From Apostichopus japonicus (Eukaryota > Echinodermata > Holothuroidea > Aspidochirotida > Stichopodidae): DNA of 64,000 nucleotides. The position numbers and the translations under genes are program-made. The first letter of the stretch is position 1; each line of letters opens with the position of its first letter. Shown piece by piece: positions 10,860 through 23,425 of the stretch. The stretch is from the NCBI RefSeq assembly GCF_037975245.1, contig NC_092577.1:7657001-7721000 (forward strand). The letters are read 5' to 3'. The notes under the pieces are model-generated. The model made no database searches. It was not told the origin of the DNA and saw only the letters and a list, made by a program, of their open reading frames with translations.

Positions 10860-13800
10860 TCTACTCCCTCAGCTTCAGCTCGATCATTATGAATATGTTT
10901 CAAGAAAAGATTAGAACTCCAATAATGAACTTTAAAATAATATTAAACTCGTTTGAACGTTAGACTGATGATCTTTAAACAGTAGGAATAGTCAGGTTTG
11001 GAATTACTATGATATTTTTAAATCAAACTACACATTGCCCTGTATAACGTGCATCTACACACCGACTGACATAGACTATTTATGTTACAATATTTATCAT
11101 ATGTCAAACAATAACATAGAAATCTCCTAAAATTCATAAATTCCATTTTTGGAAAAAACCAAACCATTGCCAATAATGAAGGACATGATGTTGTTCAATG
11201 CTTCGTAAATCTGAATCTATGGATCTATGATGGTGAAACATGATGGCTTAATTTTGGTGGGTCGTGGTGTGTGTGAGGAGGGGGGGGGGGCTCACAAACT
11301 TCTGAAAGCTGTGGGACTTGTGACTTGTAATGGGGCAACCGCAGAATCACTTAAAAACGTTCCGACCAAACGGACCCTCCGTGAGTTTTCTACCGCAAAT
11401 GCCAGTTCTTGAATATTTTCAAACACAGAGCACTTTCTTATTGCATATTTCTTAATTTCTTAGCAAAAAAACAATGTAAATTTAACATAAAATGACACAT
11501 TTTAATTACAAAAATGGGTTTAATTGAAATCGGGTACAAGTTTGCGGTTTTCACACAACTCTGTGGAGAACGTTCTCCATTTCCGGCCCAATTCGTAACG
11601 TGCGTGCTGGAATGCTTTGACGATATACAATATACACGTACATATAATCACATTAACTACAAGAACAGTTGTGCCTACCCCCTCCCCCTCCACCCTCCCT
11701 TCCTTCCTTGTCCTCCCTCTTAACCATTAACATAAATTCGTATTTAAACACTGATGAAAAATGTACTGTGGTTCTGAGAGGACAGCACGACAAATTTCAC
11801 TTTTTCCCTCTCGAGTTTTCGTGTGATTCGTTCGTTACATCTCGACGAAAAGAGTCGAATTGACGAATTTGCTGCTTTTCAAATAACGACAAGCCACAAA
11901 TTATGACCATAAAACTGCGTCCCAAACTTTATGAATAGAGGGAGGGGTGCCTCTCTCTCGACGGTAACACAAGTTTACCTATTTTTACTGAAAGCAACAT
12001 TTTTAGGTATGAAGGTATGTCTGTGACGCCCATACCTACCCTTGTACCGTAACCCCTCTGGCTTTGTTATTGAGGAACAAACAAACATGGCGAACAGACA
12101 CTGAGTATCTGACGGACAATATAACTTGATGTTTAATGGGCCTGGGTGATCTTACCTTATAAGTATTTAGTGTATAAGTGTTTAGCTAGACAAGCCAATG
12201 ATAATAAATAGGTTTACTATATTATATGCTAGCAAATATTAAAGGTCATTGTGCTGATTTGGTAAGATCGTGTCACGATCGTGTCTTTTTATTGGTTGTA
12301 TAACATTGAAGGCAACAGAGGGCAGAACAGCTAAATAGCAAATTGAACGTCATGTTAATCCATGATTCATGGCTAAGTAGTACCGAGAACGAACGACACT
12401 AATACTAATACTGTGAGTGACGGTTATACAACATAGTAATTTGCTTAATAGACAGTTGTCGATGGCCTCTGACCCTTAGAAAGATATGTACTTTTATAAA
12501 CGACTTGTGTGGCTCTTGTCTTCCTTCTCTTTTCGTATGACGATTTGGTGCTATCCTTATTTGGTGAAGAAATAAAAAAAATTCTTAATTTCTCTTTGAG
12601 AGTCAAAAAATTGCCATGTCTCGTATAAAACTTTGCAATCATGGAGGGATAATGTTTTTTGTGAAACAATATATTCCTCTATATTATTTGCTAAACTTAG
12701 TCAGGATCTTGAAAATAGGTATGTCGAAAAGATAGAAGTTACATTTTCATTAGTGCGATTAAAGTATTCTAATTCACCTCCTGAAAACATTACCATGTGT
12801 ATTTTGAGTATATTTCATCGTGTCATTCTGACTATGATACAATACTAGCAAGCTACGAGACCTACCAATGGTTACAACTAGCAACCGGTTGATCGCTCTT
12901 AAATAGAAAGTTTCGAAGCGTTTAGTCCAACACAGATAAATATGTGTCCCACAAAGTGAACAGTAATGCATTATTTTGCGAACTCTTTTACTTCTATAGA
13001 TTTTAGTAGGTTGCAGCATCATATATATTAGTGTATTTAGTTACGTTGTTGTACTTGTTAGAGGTTGCACAATACATATTAACGGATGGTGATACATTCA
13101 ACGCAAAATGCAGCATTTAGGCCAAATTGTTACTGATAACTTGCTTATATAGCCATTTCTGTCTAAGCTCAAAGTCTTAAGTTAGTTTAAAATACATATT
13201 GAAATATATATAGATAATATAAATCATGTTTTCCTATCTTCCTTCAATCACAATAATTCATGAATAATGTGAAATAAAACATGCATTTAAAAAGTGCGTC
13301 CACTGTGATACCGCAATCACGTGTCTCACTGTACGATAACGTTACATTAGTTTCTGTAAATAATGAGATGGTCAGACATTCTCGTCACTTGATCCTATCA
13401 TTTGATCTAGAAGCAAACACAAATGTTTAAAACAGGATCGGAAGGGCCGGCGGGAAGGACTTATTATGATGTTTATAGTTAAGCTTAAACATTCCACCTT
13501 GAATCCGCTGAGTTTGTTACTAAACACCAGCGGACTAAGCCTAAAGTCTTGCGTAATACCGATTAGTGTTAATGAGATCACAATAGCAAATATCGTAATG
13601 ACGTTTTCTATCCTCAGATCAAGTATATAGGAACTTCGCTGTTGCACAGCGTTGGCTGTAATAGGCACTCGAGGAATAGATCTTTAGTCGTAAAGGTATT
13701 GTTAAACCTTACTTACAACTAATATAGGTCTATTGGACAAAGCCATGTATAAGTCCACAATGAATCCTACTGTATGTGTGGTGGAGGATAACAGTTCAAA

Positions 13801-13870
13801 GAGTAACAATTTCTTTAAATATGTAGCCTGTACTTTATGACTCACTGTTTTTAAAGTAATTTAGTAAACG
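10860..13870. other. Gene-free AT-rich stretch
   Basis: No coding exon, RNA gene or clear mobile element was recognised. Several open frames of 60-100 codons exist on both strands but none has family resemblance or strong flanking splice signals. Confidence 0.4.
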
Positions 13871-13877
13871 AGTGGAC

Positions 13878-14010
13878 TTACACAAGGAGCAGGTCAACGG
13901 GACGGTGGTTTAACAACCCTTCTATAATGTCGCGAACTTATCGAAATATCCAAACATAAACAAAATACGTACGAACTTTATCCAGGAAAAAAAGAATGCG
14001 GAAGCGAAGA
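13878..14010 (+). repeat. Old duplication, copy 1 (partner at 15642)
   Basis: Shares GGTCAACGGGAC, the AT-rich middle, and TACGTACGAACTT-A-C with 15642-15765, about 1.76 kb away in direct orientation. The copies are strongly diverged. Confidence 0.5.
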
Positions 14011-15641
14011 TGCAAAGAAGCGAAGAAGTATTCGGAATATTTTCATTATTGATAGCTATAAAATCCTCTACCACAAGCATGCATGGCCTCAACCCTAATG
14101 CGCTCCACCTTCTTTTAGTCTTGGTGATGAGCTCGCAATAGCCGTCATTTTATTGAGTTACGTTAAAGTAATTGAACCGATGGTATCAGCGAGAAGACTT
14201 CGAACGAGCTTTCCGTATAGATTTACAACGCTGTGAAAAAAACGGCCGACATACCTTAGCTTGATGCACCATGAGCTTAACATCTAACAATAATAATATC
14301 ATTTTTAATGAAGAAAAAGAAATTAATTAATCATAACAGGAATTAAATCATTTTAACTGATATCACCATCAAACTGGAAATAAACGTTCGAAAATTATCA
14401 CTGTCAACTAAAATACGTGGTTACAAGCCTTTGTATGCATATGCTGGAATACGGGAACTTAACGACGCGCAGATCTGTATGTTGTGTTTATAGATAGCAA
14501 TGATGTAACTCTGGGGATAAGGATATCTCTGATTTTGATTTACAGCTTAGCTTGATATTTCAACAAGTTCCTAATATCGATAGTTCGATCATATTACACT
14601 AAAATATCAATGCTTTAGATTTGCGCATGCGAAATGGTTGTTGTTTAATCCCAGTACATGGATTAAAATATTTCATAAAATATTGGATGATGGAACTAAA
14701 GAATAAAAACTTGGTAATTTACATTTTCACCATGACAGCAATTTATATTTAAATGATGTTATAATCAATTCTGATCATTAAATGCAATTTAGAAGGTTGG
14801 TTAAGAAAAGAGAAAAAGGAAAAGCAGTAAAGACTACATCACGTGGTGCTTTAAACATTTCAAATGAAAATTAACGTCACCAAAAAAAAAATTGTGCTTG
14901 CCTGGACATTAAACTTTCATGGAGACATTTTGTTATTAGTATTGTTTGTAGTAAAGAAGCTAATTACACTGAGCTTTAATCGTAAGGTACTACAACGCCG
15001 TTGAATTACGCAAAACAATGAATTAATTTATTGCATTAGCGTGACATAGTTCGTTTGATACTTAGTTAAAATCGGTTGTAATAACGAGTTAGGTTTGGCT
15101 CTGATTTAGATTCCAAGAAACGATTTTCTTCTGGAAATGATGACTAATTTACTTTAATTACGAAAAAGGAATGAGTCACATGTGAATGTGAATTCGTTCT
15201 GGTTTCTGCGTATTCAACACAAATGATAGACAATGACTGCACTAAATTATTCCGCCTCTATCAAGAAAGTAAAGGACTATTGTCTTACCTAATTCACCTT
15301 GTTCTAATTTTTCCTTTTGGGCTTAAGTGGTGATTGACCATCGGAGGATGTTCAAAACATCATTTTTAACCATAACATTAATAATACAATTACTTGTTAA
15401 GCCGATATTTAAATTTATATATTTATCCAAATTGATGATAATAAAGGTCGCTCAAAGTTGCTTCTTTTATTAAGAAAATAATGGGCTAATTAAAGTTAAT
15501 TAATTCGGTAAAGTGTTTCTAGTTGTTGATGTGACAATAACCTAAGTCTTGGAGAAGTGAACTGTTGCCAGTGTGTAAACTAATACCGTTTATTCCAGAT
15601 TAGAAATATTAACAAAGACTTTCATTAGAATGTGTACTCAC

Positions 15642-15765
15642 ATGAGATGACGAGAGGTCAACGGGACAATACTTTGACATCCAATATCATCTGTTTATCT
15701 CCAAAAACTTTCGGGAAGTCAGGAAGGTAAAATTACGTACGAACTTCACCATCTGAAAAGAACTA
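15642..15765 (+). repeat. Old duplication, copy 2 (partner at 13878)
   Basis: Direct, diverged partner of 13878-14010, recognised by the same ordered words (GAGGTCAACGGGAC, TTACGTACGAACTTCA). Confidence 0.5.
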
Positions 15766-15769
15766 ACGT

Positions 15770-18700
15770 TATGCTATGGAGTATCCCGGTATAAAACCAA
15801 AGTGATCCTCTCGAAAAATTAAATCCACCTTCATAAGGAATCATTTTCTCAGCCCTCGAAAAAATGTATAGGTCTCTGAAAACTATTGATCCTGAATTCT
15901 TGGTACATAACTTTGGGTTACAAAATCATTGCGAAATAATCACAAGGTAATATCCTGGGATATTGATCCAACGAGAATAATATTTCACGAACATTTCCAT
16001 GGATGAAAGTATTAGAAGGTTGCAGAGTCTTATTGATGCCTTTGAAGTAAATATTATTTAACTAAATGGTTACACTATCACCAGCAGTCCCCGTACGTTC
16101 AATTGTTATTGTTGGATTATATGCACGAGCAACAGCCTATTCAAGCTAAGTTTAATTTAAATACAATACTGTATGACCTGGATTGTTCACAAAGCTAAAG
16201 CCACCAGCGGTTTTTTTCTCATTCAGACTGGGTTTTTACTCGTATTTTTATGCTAATCTTACCGGATGTTTCCTCGCATGTCAACATTATTCCTGAATCA
16301 CGTGTATCGTAAAGCAAAATACACACTAATGATATATTCTAGTTTCACTCTGTCGGAAAAAAATGGATTATTGCTCAATGCCGGTCTTGTTTTGAACCGG
16401 TACTCCAGGTTTTACAACTGAAAATGAAAGCTCATTACCGGCAATAAAATTGGATTTTGGTTACAAATCCGACCAATAATTCGGTTAAATAATCGAGGTT
16501 TAGCATCGTCAATGAAGATTTATTTGACAGATAATGCAGGTTTATCGTTTAAAATGATGGATTAAGGACCAATCGACATAAAACATCTTGATCGTCGTCC
16601 TGTTTTTAAATTCAATACATAGACACAAGTTTGTTCTTTTACTCCTAGCATAACTATATTATTCAAACTAATGTACTAGACAGTTAGTCATGTAAATGAA
16701 TAGTTGTATTCACAACCTATACACCAAACCAAATCGGTTATAAAAACGAACACCACCCCCCCTTTCCGATGAATGGAATAAGCTTTAACGGTGGTAAGCT
16801 GTGTATTACTCTGGTTCCACCTTTGTTTCTCTCCATGTTTATATCTATATCATTATGTTCTTTTAATATTCATTATTGTGAACATCAACAATTAACGAAC
16901 GTCAGGGAAGCTTTTTTAATCTCAGATGAACATGGACGATATAAATAATCCTACCACCTTACTCTGACTTTCCTGACCGTACTACACAGTCTTTATCTTA
17001 CGGTACCTTTTTTATAAGCAGACGAAAGTTGTGCCCTTCCCCAATGAGATGCAAACTTTATTGTTCTTAGAGGGCGCTTGTACGCTTTATTCACAGAGAA
17101 ATGAGAACTGTGAGGCGATCAATGCTGGTATTGTTAAGACCGGTACAGCGAAATGGTTCACTTTGAATGTAACATTTTTTTATTGGTTTTTTTTTTAGAT
17201 GGACTCTTTCGTTGTAGGCTTGGTAGATTATTCTTTGTTTATTTAAAACAAATACTTAGATTGATTTTGATAAATCTGTTTTTTTGCTTCAGGAATACCA
17301 AAGTCAATTGTTCGTTGAAATTGTAAGGAGCAATTCACGCTAACAGTAAATTAAAATTTGGGTGTTTGTAGTTTATCTTTAGTTCTTCAAAGGATTAATT
17401 AGATAGACAAATATCTGGATGACGACAGGTTGCAAGCTTTATTAACTTAATTCATAACTCTCATTAAACGACTTAAAAACAAGATACCATAATTTGATTA
17501 CTTGCAATCTAACTTTGAATATACTCTGACGATTTTGGCAACATTCTTGCTAAGTCGTAATACGGCTGCTTCGTGGTTTACAAAGAGAAGAACACTTTCT
17601 TTTCATCACAGTTGTGTAAATAACGTTTTCTTAAGAGTAACTTCAGGTAAATTATGATATTAGTACACGATGTAATAAAACATGCAGATAGAAGGCTTGT
17701 AAACGAAGAAGTAAAAATTTACACTAAATTTGATTCAGATAACATAAATGTATTTTATCCTGTATTATTAGTTCAAAAGTTTATTTCTTATCAGCAGGTG
17801 TACGGCCACAGCCACACGGTTATATTGGTTGATATTATTATTATAGGAGTTAACGTTACATGGCCTGGCTAGGGAGACGAAAACAATATTACAAATAAGC
17901 ACACACGTACAATTTAAAGCGTCGTTAAATGTTAAATTATTTTTACCATAACCTAACCAAACATGATGAGGTGTAACATTTTTCCGGCCACAGAAGCCTT
18001 TCACACCCATGCCGTTCCTGTCTCACCCTCGAAATGGATCAACTAATTTTGTGTGTTATAATTTATTCTTGGTTAACATTGTTTCCCGCCAACTCCCAAA
18101 AGAGGGGTTAAAATATACTTCATTTACGTCAACATTGTTTTATTTTTATTTATATAGTAAGATATTGAACCGAATGTAGCCCCATACTACAGATAAATAA
18201 TGGAACTTAACCACGCCAATACATCCACCCCCCTCCATTCCCCTTCCTTCCACTTTAATCTTCCCGTGTAAATTGGTGGTGCTGCATATCTTACACACCA
18301 ACAGTTGATCATGACGTCATATATGCTCATGATTCAAAATTCTCAACCCCCTTCCACTTCCCAGCAAACCAACTAACTTTCACTCGTGCTAAACTTGAGC
18401 TTAAGTGCGTGTTATACATTCACGTGTTTATTATCAGTAGGTGATCTGATTAAACACTGACAAAAATTAAGATCAGCCAGCTTTCCAGTCAAATTTTCTC
18501 GTTATTCAACCAAATACTCCTTATCGTCGTGCAAATAGAGAGAGACCTTCGTTTTGTCAATCTTGAACTTTGATTTGTGTTCTGTTGTATTTGTTTATTA
18601 ATTTTAATGATTATTATCAGTACGTTGACTGATTCAACACATACAATATTATCTATATGAAAAATTATTACCCTATCATTGAACTTTGTATCAATCTGAT

Positions 18701-20430
18701 ACTATCGCTTGCTTAGGATGAATTGCCACAATCTGTCAGCTGGCGGTTTACCATGAACTGCGTTGTTAACGAGAAGGTATATCCCATGCACTGTAGACCA
18801 CAAAATCACACCATGAAGGATGATATAAGCCATTTACTCAGTCATAAATATGAAACGATACACAATCATACATTAAGTTCTGCTTTTGAATTACAGATAA
18901 AAACAAGTCTTTGGAGCAGCTAAACAGTTCTAAGCATATTCCAGTTTGGTTTGAATTACATCAAATTATATTTGAACTTACGTAACTATAGGCCAGAATC
19001 ATACCTAGTTTATACATATTATCTACCGGTTTCACTACATTTCTGTCGAAGGTCATCTGAGGTCAGGCGGGACAAACACTTGTTTCTAGAAAAGTTTGGG
19101 ATGAACGTGAAGAGAAAGTTTCAATTTAAAGCACAGAGACGGATAGCGACACTTTTATCAGGAGAAGAAGAATTTCTTTATTTTATCCGCAACTTTACCA
19201 GCCTCATCTGTTTTGAGAGTAACTGTATAGCAATAACCTTCTATGTGATCTTGATGCAAGATAGACAAGTTAGTACATAGACTACATGTTACACAGAGAT
19301 AACACTGTTGACAACATTTCTCTGATTAGTTTCTTTTATTGCTTCCATTGATATTACAATATCAAGATTATATAAGATATATAAGATTCTACGATATGAA
19401 CTAATGATAAAGGAACAGATAAATGGGATGAATGAGTTGTAATTGTATCACAATGAGAGACCAGGATCGCCTCAAAAAGGCAAGTGTCAATTACAAAATA
19501 AAGGAATAATTATTACCTTGGAAATATCTATTGTCATAAACAGATACTGCAATGCAATGATTTCTTCCATATTTATCTGTTAATCTGTGTTTGTATAGTT
19601 ATGTGACAGTAAATAGTGTCAGTTTTGCGTGACAGGGCTTGGGTTATATTGGTAACCTTTATGACTTCATAATATCCAATTTGGTTAAAGCAAATACGAC
19701 AGAAACTTAATAACAATGAAGAGATCATGAATATTCATTAATCATCAACCAATACCATTAATAAGAAGAAGCAAAATAACGATACAAGAAGAATGAAAGA
19801 TATGTATGGAGAGCCGATCATTGCATTTAAGAGTAATGTTAAATATACAGAACATTATCTTCGTTACTATCCTATTAAAATCTCACTATTATAAGTCAAA
19901 GTCACGTATTCCTATCGTCTCCAAAGAAACATCATCATAGATGATAATAATGGAACAAAGAACTGGATTAAAAAAATACATGTCATTGTTATTAAGTAAT
20001 GTCTTAGACAATGGTTTAGTATGATTCTGAGTAACACAATCAGTGGTTGAACGGTAGACAGCCAGTCATTGTTATTATGATAACATTTAACAGTATTCTT
20101 CTAATATTCACTGTATGACGCGTGAGTAATATCAAAGATTAATTCATAATATAAAATAGAAGGAACGACGAAAGCAACTAAATCTTGAAAGAAAGTAAAT
20201 TTATACTAAACGGTTGAAGAAGAATGAAATCTAAAAATTAATGACTAAATATAACAATAATTAGAGCAAGTATTAGATGTAGTCTTAGAATAGTTAAAAT
20301 CGAAGGAAAATATTTGAATATACAGATATCAAGAAGATCTGAAGTAAAATGAAACCAGTAGAATCATTTATAAGGCGCAATAAAATAACAAAGAAATTGT
20401 GCTAAAATGCATTTGAGATTTTTTTTTCAA
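15770..20430. other. Gene-free AT-rich stretch
   Basis: No exon supported. A 109-codon open frame at 18951-19280 has no recognisable domain and no splice context, and I do not call it. Confidence 0.4.
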
Positions 20431-20439
20431 AAGTTAGGC

Positions 20440-20778
20440 CCTGAAAGCCCAAAAATGGGCCCGAAATTATTGGGGTCCAGATGGCATACATGAAGCAGCT
20501 ATTAACCAACAATTGATTCCCAAGTTCGGTTACAACCCGACTTACGGTGCGGTGTTGTTGCAATGGAGAGAAAATGTGGGCTCAGATGGTCCCAAAATAT
20601 AGGGACCCAAAAATTCGGGCCAAAGATGTTGCCCAAAAATGTAGTTTGGTTGAAAATAAAATTTGGACCCAACAGCTCAAAAATTGGTCCGTAATTATGG
20701 AGGGCCCAGTTATTAACCAACAACTGTATACAAAATTCGGCTGTAATCCGACTACGGGTTGTGGAGTTATTGCAATGT
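20440..20778 (+). repeat. Two diverged tandem units of about 212 bp
   Basis: The block ATTAACCAACAA-TG...AAGTTCGGTTACAACCCGACT-ACGG at about 20500 recurs at about 20711 as ATTAACCAACAACTG...AAATTCGGCTGTAATCCGACT. Both end in TTGCAATG. Copies of a ...CCAAAAAT-GG-CC... word lie between them. No gene is called. Confidence 0.55.
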
Positions 20779-20779
20779 A

Positions 20780-22090
20780 AACCGTTTTACGTTTGATACC
20801 ATAACCTTATTAATATTCATAAGGTCAGCGCTACAAAATTTGGTCACAACTTCTTACTATAATAAGTAAAAGTACTCAATTAAAAAATAGCAATAAGATA
20901 TCCATTAATAGCGCTAACAATAATGGGGACCTATCTATCTCATTAATTTCTTTTTTTTTTGAAACAGATCATATATGAATAAAAGCAATTATAAAGCGAA
21001 GCTTAAAATAATAATTAGATGAATAAAATGAAAAATATTGACTGATACGTAATATACTGAATATACATTTGTTATTTGAAATCATATAATATGACGTAAC
21101 AATGACGTCATCTTATTGTATTCGTGTGAAGAACGATAATACATAGGAACAGAAAGAAATGAAGAAATGCTGACTTGGAACAAACATTAAAAGGAAGAGC
21201 AAAGAAAACCTTAAATCATGCACTCCTGGGTACCGAGTTTATTTGGAAACAATTTGTACAGATTTTACCCAAAGTATTCCAAACATATGTGCTTAAAAAT
21301 AGTTCAAAGGTATTGACAAAATTAGGAGTTCAATTAATGTTCTGAGTAGTAAAGCGTTTGACGGGCTGAGGGAGGGGGTGGGTGAGGGGTGAGGGAGATA
21401 GGGGACTGGATTTGGGATGAATCATATCATTGCAAACAGTTGGACCACTGAAGGATGTTAGACCCTGTACCGAAGATTGCATGGAGGCCGAGAGCAGGTC
21501 ACAAGCAATACCTGACCAGGGACACACGTGTAAGTGAACCAAACATTTCTTTCATTTACCCATGGAACGAAGACTTTGTTACATATTTGGGGGGGGGTGG
21601 GAAATCAAGTTATAAAAATAAATAATGCACATTACCGTTTAATTCCAATTCTACGAATTAGCGTTCTGGTGGTGTTGCAAATGACTACTTTAACATATAC
21701 TTGGTCATCAATGTGGTGGGTACGTCATCTCACCCCTCCAACATCCCACGCCCACCCCGCCCCTCCAAATACACACAAATAGTAAGATAGGGATTGTGAT
21801 ATCTTTCTTCCCTCTCTCAATAGTTGACATCCACGAGATAAATAGTCTCCTATACTGATGACGTAGTGGGTGACAGATGACGTCATTAGAATATTGATTG
21901 GCTCTTAGTAATTTGATTTTGGCCAGATGAACATGAATTTTGCTTTGAATTGTAATATAAAGATAAAATGATATACATTAGTTAAGTTTGTTATCTTAAT
22001 AAATGGATCGAGCAAAATACTTATTAGCAGAACAATGGAGAAGTAATACCTGTGCCCGACCCCCAAACAAACCCCCTTCCCCCACGGAAA
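20780..22090. other. Gene-free stretch
   Basis: No supported exon. It contains a G-rich run at about 21588 and C-rich runs near 21735 and 22070. Confidence 0.4.
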
Positions 22091-22096
22091 TAGTGC

Positions 22097-22400
22097 CGCA
22101 AGTAATTAAACCAACCAGCTAAATAAAACACCCCGACACGTGATACAATTAATTAAACCAACCAGCGACACTTGATAAAAGTAATTAACCAACCAGCCAA
22201 ACAAAACACTGCGACACGTGATACAAGTAATTAAACCAGCCAGCTAAATAAAACACCCCGACACGTGATACAAGTAATTAGACCAACCAGCTAAATAAAA
22301 CACCGCCACACGTGATACAAGTAATTAAACCAACCAGCTAAAGAAAAACACCGCCACACGTGATAAAAGTAATTAACCTTTGCCAAGTAATTAACCTAAC
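22097..22400 (+). repeat. Minisatellite, about 48-bp unit, with CACGTG in most units
   Basis: Six to seven units of AAGTAATTAAACCAACCAGC + TAAATAAAACACC-C-ACACGTGATAC. One unit is shortened and its CACGTG is changed to CACTTG. The palindromic E-box CACGTG sits at the same place in the others. Confidence 0.85.
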
Positions 22401-23252
22401 CAATACCTTTGTTGTCCTCGTAGGTAGGTCTACACAAGGAATGTGTTTGCTCTGCAAGTATACTATCCTAACTATTGATATTTTGCATAGGAAACTATTT
22501 GTTAAGACGACTTTGTAGAAAACGAAGTGGAACAAGACAATGCCGCTTTAACTTGTTTTTATTGTGACCGAGCTGACCCCGACATCCTTGTTGTTTGTTA
22601 ATCCCTTAATCTGTATTTCATTTCTCCTCATCCCGATCCCACCCCCATTCATTTTATAAATTCCATTTCACGTCCCTAATTAGGTCACAGATGCCAAACA
22701 GCTGACGAGCCATGACCTTGCTCAGATTTAACTCTCTTCCTTTCCACAGATTATATTATGCTGTGTGTCGTCAATGGAATGACGTCACCATATCACACAT
22801 AGTCGTTTCCTTATTAAACTTCATATGTTTACTGACAGTTTTTGTTCCTGTTAGTATTAAAGGAGGGCTCACGATAATCTCTCATTTTTATCCGTTAATA
22901 TTCATAATATAATGAGGAAGGGTTGAATGATACTAATCGTTATAATAACCGTTTTAGTGATAACACACATGTTAGCATATAAAGAAATGTATATCTCTTT
23001 CAAGTTATGACCTTCTTACGTCTAAGCAGCGGAAAGGAAGTTTGTGTATCCAACATTATTACAACAATGAACAGATACTTTTTATTCATTTTTTGAACTT
23101 ATCACTCATCTTCATATATTTAATCAGGGACCAGCTTGGTTATTACAAAATATAATAAAACAAATTACAGTTGAAGCAGATAATATTAGTGATTATATAA
23201 GATTAGAAAATCACAGATATAGTAATAAAAGATCTGGATCATGATGGAGATT

Positions 23253-23258
23253 TTTATT
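23253..23258 (-). promoter_or_regulatory. Polyadenylation signal of the minus-strand host gene
   Basis: AATAAA on the minus strand, about 105 bases downstream of the TAA at 23363-23365. It fits the 3' end of the terminal exon at 23363-23425. Confidence 0.5.
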
Positions 23259-23362
23259 TAATATTTTAAGACTTTACAATTAAAAGTAGCAGACACAATC
23301 ACTGTTAACGAATACAATGTTAAATACTAAGATAGAGAGTAGTCAGCTGTATTGACTTACAG

Positions 23363-23425
23363 TTACTTGAGCCTTGCCAGGCTAAAGTACAACAGGCTTT
23401 CCTCATAACTCCTCTCATCGAATCC
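23363..23425 (-). CDS. Terminal coding exon of the host gene
   Basis: The acceptor is TTTTTCCTCTTGTTTAG at 23426-23442. Twenty codons read GFDERSYEESLLYFSLARLK and end in TAA. Phase 0 entry matches the phase 0 exit of the 36-bp exon at 32930-32965. A different frame is also open across this stretch, but it would not fit the upstream phase. Confidence 0.5.
   Translation of the reverse strand, partial: GFDERSYEESLLYFSLARLK

Noticed and set aside
18951-19280. 109-codon plus-strand frame
   Set aside because: No recognisable motif, no flanking acceptor or donor that fits, and ordinary AT-rich base use.
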